From positions 1-7,183 of the forward strand of contig JAAWIL010000104.1 in assembly GCA_022796315.1 (NCBI GenBank): 7,183 nt of DNA. Reading direction: 5' to 3'. Each line of letters opens with the position of its first letter. Position 1 is the stretch's first letter. The notes beneath the pieces are model-generated. The model had not been told where the DNA came from. It did no database searches and was given only the letters and a program-made list of their open reading frames with translations. Both the position numbers and the translations under genes were made by a program. Shown one piece after another: positions 4,913 to 7,183 of the stretch. The stretch comes from Oscillibacter sp. Its GTDB lineage: Bacteria; Bacillota; Clostridia; Oscillospirales; Oscillospiraceae.

Positions 4913-6860
4913 AATAGTCCAGGTTGACGGCGTACTTGGCGTTGCGCTCGATGAACTCCTTCCGGGGCTCCACCTTTTCCCCCATCAAAATCGTAAAGAT
5001 CTCATCCGCCTGCACCGCGTCGTCCAGCTCGATCCGCCGCAGCGTCCGCCTCTCCGGGTCCATGGTGGTCTCCCACAGCTCGTGGGGGTTCATCTCGCCC
5101 AGACCCTTGAACCGGCTGATCTCCACCTTGGCGTTGGGGTTATCCCCCCGGAGCTCGGCGGAGACGGCGTCCCGCTCCTCCTCGGAGAAGGCAAGCCGGA
5201 CCTGCTTTCCTCTTGTCAGCTTGAACAGAGGCGGCACGGCGGAGTAGACATACCCCCGCTCAATCAGGGGCCGCATGAAGCGGAAGAAGAAGGTCAGCAG
5301 CAGCGTCCGGATGTGGGCGCCGTCCACGTCGGCATCCGCCATGATGACCACCTTGTGATACCGCAGCTTGTTGATGTCAAAATCCTCTCCAATGCCGGCT
5401 CCCAGGGCCGTGATCACCGGAGTGAGCTTGTCGTTTCCATAGACCTTATCCGCCCGGGCCTTCTCCACGTTGAGCATCTTGCCCCACAGGGGGAGGATCG
5501 CCTGAAACCGGGAGTCCCGCCCCTGGGTGGCGGAGCCTCCGGCGGAGTCGCCCTCGACGATATAGAGCTCGGTGAGCTCGGGGTTGGTCTCGTTGCAGTC
5601 CCGGAGCTTGTCGGGCATGGCCGCGCCGCCCAGAGCGGTCTTGCGGCGGATGGACTCCCGGGCCTTCCGGGCGGCCTCCCGGGCGCGGCCTGCCGTCAGG
5701 GCCTTGTCCAGGATCATCCGGCCCACCTGGGGATTCTCCTCCAGGAAGATGTCCAGCTTTTCCGAGACGATGTTGTTCACCAGGGTCCGGATCTCCGAGT
5801 TGCCCAGCTTCGCCTTGGTCTGGCCCTCAAACTGGGCCTCCGTCAGCTTCACGGAGATCACGCAGGTGAGGCCCTCCCGGCAGTCCTCGCCGGAGACCTT
5901 CTCATCGTCCTTGAGCATCTTGATCTTCCGGCCGTAGTTGTTCAGCACGGTGGTCAGGGCCCGCTTGAAGCCCTCCTCGTGCATGCCCCCCTCCAGGGTG
6001 TGGACGTTGTTGGCGAAGGAGAGGATCGTCTCGTTGTACCCGTCGTTGTACTGCAGAGCCACCTCGGCCACAGAGTCTTCCTTCTGCCCCGCCACGTAGA
6101 TCACGCCGGGGTGGAGGGCGTCCTTGCTCTTGTTGAGCCAGGTGACAAACTCCCGGATGCCGCCCTCGTAGCACATGGAGTCCTCCTGCTCCTGGCCCGG
6201 CCTCCGGTCCACGGTGCGAATCCGGAGCCCGGCGTTCAGGAAGGCCTCCTCCCGCATCCGGGTGTGCAGAATCTCATAATTGTAGACCGTATCCTCGAAC
6301 ATCTCCCCGTCGGGCTTGAAGGTGACGGAGGTCCCGGTATGGTCCGTCTCGCCCACCACGGTCATCTCCTGGGTCACCTGGCCCCGGGCGAAGCGCATCT
6401 CGTAGATCTGTCCGTTTTTGTGGACCTGCACCGTCAGCCACTCGCTGAGGGCGTTGACCACCGACGCGCCCACACCGTGGAGTCCGCCGGAGACCTTATA
6501 GCCCCCTCCGCCGAATTTTCCGCCGGCGTGGAGGACGGTATAGACCACCTCCAGGGCGGGCTTCCCGGTCTGAGCCTGAATATCCACAGGGATGCCCCGG
6601 CCATTGTCCACCACCGTGATGGTCCCGTCCTCGTTGATCTGCACCAGGATATCGGTGCAGAAGCCCGCCAGGGCCTCGTCGATGGCGTTGTCCACAATCT
6701 CATACACCAGATGGTGCAGACCCGAGGAGGACGTGGAGCCGATATACATGCCCGGGCGCTTGCGGACGGCCTCCAGGCCCTCCAGGACCTGAATTTCCGA
6801 GGCATCGTACTCATTCTCCGCGTCCACTGCCGTGGAAGTCAGAATTTCGTTTTCTAGCAT
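4911..6860 (-). CDS. gyrB: DNA gyrase subunit B (GyrB)
   Basis: This is the ATPase and metal-binding subunit of DNA gyrase, which with GyrA introduces negative supercoils at the cost of ATP. It is 649 aa, the usual Firmicutes length, without the large C-terminal insertion of E. coli GyrB. The GHKL ATPase domain comes first: RKRPGMYIGS (about 33-42), the catalytic Glu54 and Asn58 in EIVDNAIDEA, DNGRGIP (85-91), the lid GGKFGGGGYKVSGGLHGVG (113-131) and the QTK lysine Lys349. The TOPRIM domain follows with EGDSAGG (436-442) and the metal-binding DADVD (509-513), then the C-terminal RFKGLGEMNP (583-592). The ATG at 6860 was chosen because an AAAGGAG site lies 6 nt upstream and homologous sequence begins soon after. 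The reading frame stays open to an ATG at 6959, but those 33 codons run back to the end of a repeat element and have no ribosome binding site. Residues matching E. coli R136 and K447 are Lys148 and Trp459. Identification is near certain. Confidence 0.98.
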   Translation of the reverse strand: MLENEILTSTAVDAENEYDASEIQVLEGLEAVRKRPGMYIGSTSSSGLHHLVYEIVDNAIDEALAGFCTDILVQINEDGTITVVDNGRGIPVDIQAQTGKPALEVVYTVLHAGGKFGGGGYKVSGGLHGVGASVVNALSEWLTVQVHKNGQIYEMRFARGQVTQEMTVVGETDHTGTSVTFKPDGEMFEDTVYNYEILHTRMREEAFLNAGLRIRTVDRRPGQEQEDSMCYEGGIREFVTWLNKSKDALHPGVIYVAGQKEDSVAEVALQYNDGYNETILSFANNVHTLEGGMHEEGFKRALTTVLNNYGRKIKMLKDDEKVSGEDCREGLTCVISVKLTEAQFEGQTKAKLGNSEIRTLVNNIVSEKLDIFLEENPQVGRMILDKALTAGRAREAARKARESIRRKTALGGAAMPDKLRDCNETNPELTELYIVEGDSAGGSATQGRDSRFQAILPLWGKMLNVEKARADKVYGNDKLTPVITALGAGIGEDFDINKLRYHKVVIMADADVDGAHIRTLLLTFFFRFMRPLIERGYVYSAVPPLFKLTRGKQVRLAFSEEERDAVSAELRGDNPNAKVEISRFKGLGEMNPHELWETTMDPERRTLRRIELDDAVQADEIFTILMGEKVEPRKEFIERNAKYAVNLDY

Positions 6861-6944
6861 GGTGTTCTCCTTTGCAAACAGTTTTGCCGGTTGGTGCCGA
6901 ATCAGGGGAGGGACGGCCCAATCCCGTTTCGTCTCCCCATCTTC

Positions 6945-7109
6945 AGAACCTGTATTCATAATCGGGGAATGCCGGACGGACGGGGAGTTTTCTCGTCAGA
7001 CAAGGAGATGTTCCGCAGCAATCCTGACGGATTGCTGGGAAACGCGGCGCAGTATGGCGGGAAAAAGACCCCCCCCAGACGGCATTCATCGGTTGTGAAT
7101 ACAGGTTCT
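6945..7109. repeat. 165-bp near-palindromic repeat element (MITE-like or large hairpin)
   Basis: The two halves are imperfect inverted repeats of each other. The outer 30 bp match at 26 positions, starting AGAACCTGTATTCA on the left and ending TGAATACAGGTTCT on the right. The inner arms CAGCAATCC (7016-7024) and GGATTGCTG (7029-7037) are perfect around a TGAC loop. The middle of the arms is weaker and includes an 8-C run at 7069-7076. The whole could fold as one long hairpin. No protein is encoded; the short ORFs across it are by-products of the palindrome. Terminal inverted repeats, small size and a second end copy at 257-276 fit a non-autonomous mobile element, but I see no convincing target-site duplication. 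It ends 84 bp before the gyrB start and would lie in the gyrB leader if the promoter is further upstream. Confidence 0.75.
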
Positions 7110-7110
7110 A

Positions 7111-7183
7111 AGAGCCTGTTTAATATCTCGACGTGTATGGATTGGCGAGTGGATTTTTTGCCCTGCAAGGCAAAAATCCGCAG
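7111..7183. repeat. Start of a second, related repeat element, cut by the window edge
   Basis: AGAGCCTGTTTAATA at 7111 resembles the AGAACCTGTATTCATA end of the neighbouring palindromic element, and the two ends face each other with one base between them. Inside, GGATTTTTTGCC (7151-7162) and GGCAAAAATCC (7169-7179) form a strong hairpin with a CTGCAA loop and one bulged T. No gene is visible. It may be the end of another small element or of an insertion sequence whose remainder is off the window. Confidence 0.45.

Larger units (their letters stand above)
6861..7183. other. Gene-free region upstream of gyrB
   Basis: This 323-bp stretch holds the two repeat elements and, nearest gyrB, about 84 bp of unique leader with the gyrB ribosome binding site (AGGAG at 6867-6871). 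I could not find a convincing -35/-10 promoter for gyrB on the minus strand, so the promoter may lie within the repeats in weak form or beyond the right edge. No tRNA or other known RNA was recognised. Confidence 0.6.

Noticed and set aside
4848..6857. Long plus-strand open frame (669 codons) antisense to gyrB
   Set aside because: It mirrors the GC-rich third positions of gyrB, has no recognisable domain, and gyrB on the other strand is unambiguous.
6861..6959. A 33-residue N-terminal extension of GyrB starting at 6959
   Set aside because: The extension begins inside the end of the palindromic repeat, lacks a ribosome binding site and is not part of the GyrB family; the ATG at 6860 has AAAGGAG and normal length.
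7069..7076. Eight-C run as a phase-variation switch
   Set aside because: It lies in the arm of a non-coding palindrome, not in a gene or recognisable promoter; more likely a repeat-arm difference or a sequencing weak spot.
6956..7168. Short overlapping ORFs on both strands with similar peptides (for example EPVF...C and ...PRL)
   Set aside because: The similarity arises because the DNA is palindromic; neither has a ribosome binding site or codon bias.

Overview
The window looks like a piece of a GC-rich Firmicutes chromosome, most likely a gut-type clostridium of the Oscillospiraceae/Oscillospirales. That placement is inference. It rests on Firmicutes-length GyrB (649 aa) and GyrA (840 aa), strong AGGAG ribosome binding sites, a lipobox lipoprotein, an apparent T-box leader and strongly GC-rich third codon positions. 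No search was possible.

All credible genes lie on the minus strand and read from right to left. From the right edge there is about 320 bp without a gene (6861-7183). It holds a 165-bp near-palindromic repeat element (6945-7109), butted against the start of a second, related repeat with its own hairpin (7111-7183). Then come gyrB (6860-4911), an unrecognised 151-aa gene (4900-4445), gyrA (4401-1879), a possible 29-aa small ORF that uses the end of gyrA as its ribosome binding site (1875-1786), a DUF3829-like lipoprotein gene (1779-751) and a DIP1984-family ('septicolysin') coiled-coil gene (731-276). The stop codon of the last gene touches a 20-bp copy of the end of the right-hand repeat (257-276). 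The left 250 bp is non-coding. On the minus strand it folds into a hairpin (213-246) and then a T-box-like leader: a long stem, a small hairpin, an antiterminator with a UGGU bulge and a competing terminator. It would control a gene beyond the left edge.

The five main genes are spaced 10 to about 100 bp apart with no terminator visible between them, so they probably form one transcription unit. GyrB and GyrA together make the A2B2 DNA gyrase. The other three products have no established link to gyrase, and their presence in the unit is the main genomic oddity. Several gyrase residues known as drug-contact sites in E. coli differ here: GyrA position 83 is Gln, GyrB position 447 is Trp and GyrB position 136 is Lys. 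The GyrA box is also non-canonical. I see no clear new defence or mobile system. The most distinctive non-coding features are the palindromic repeat family and the T-box-like leader.
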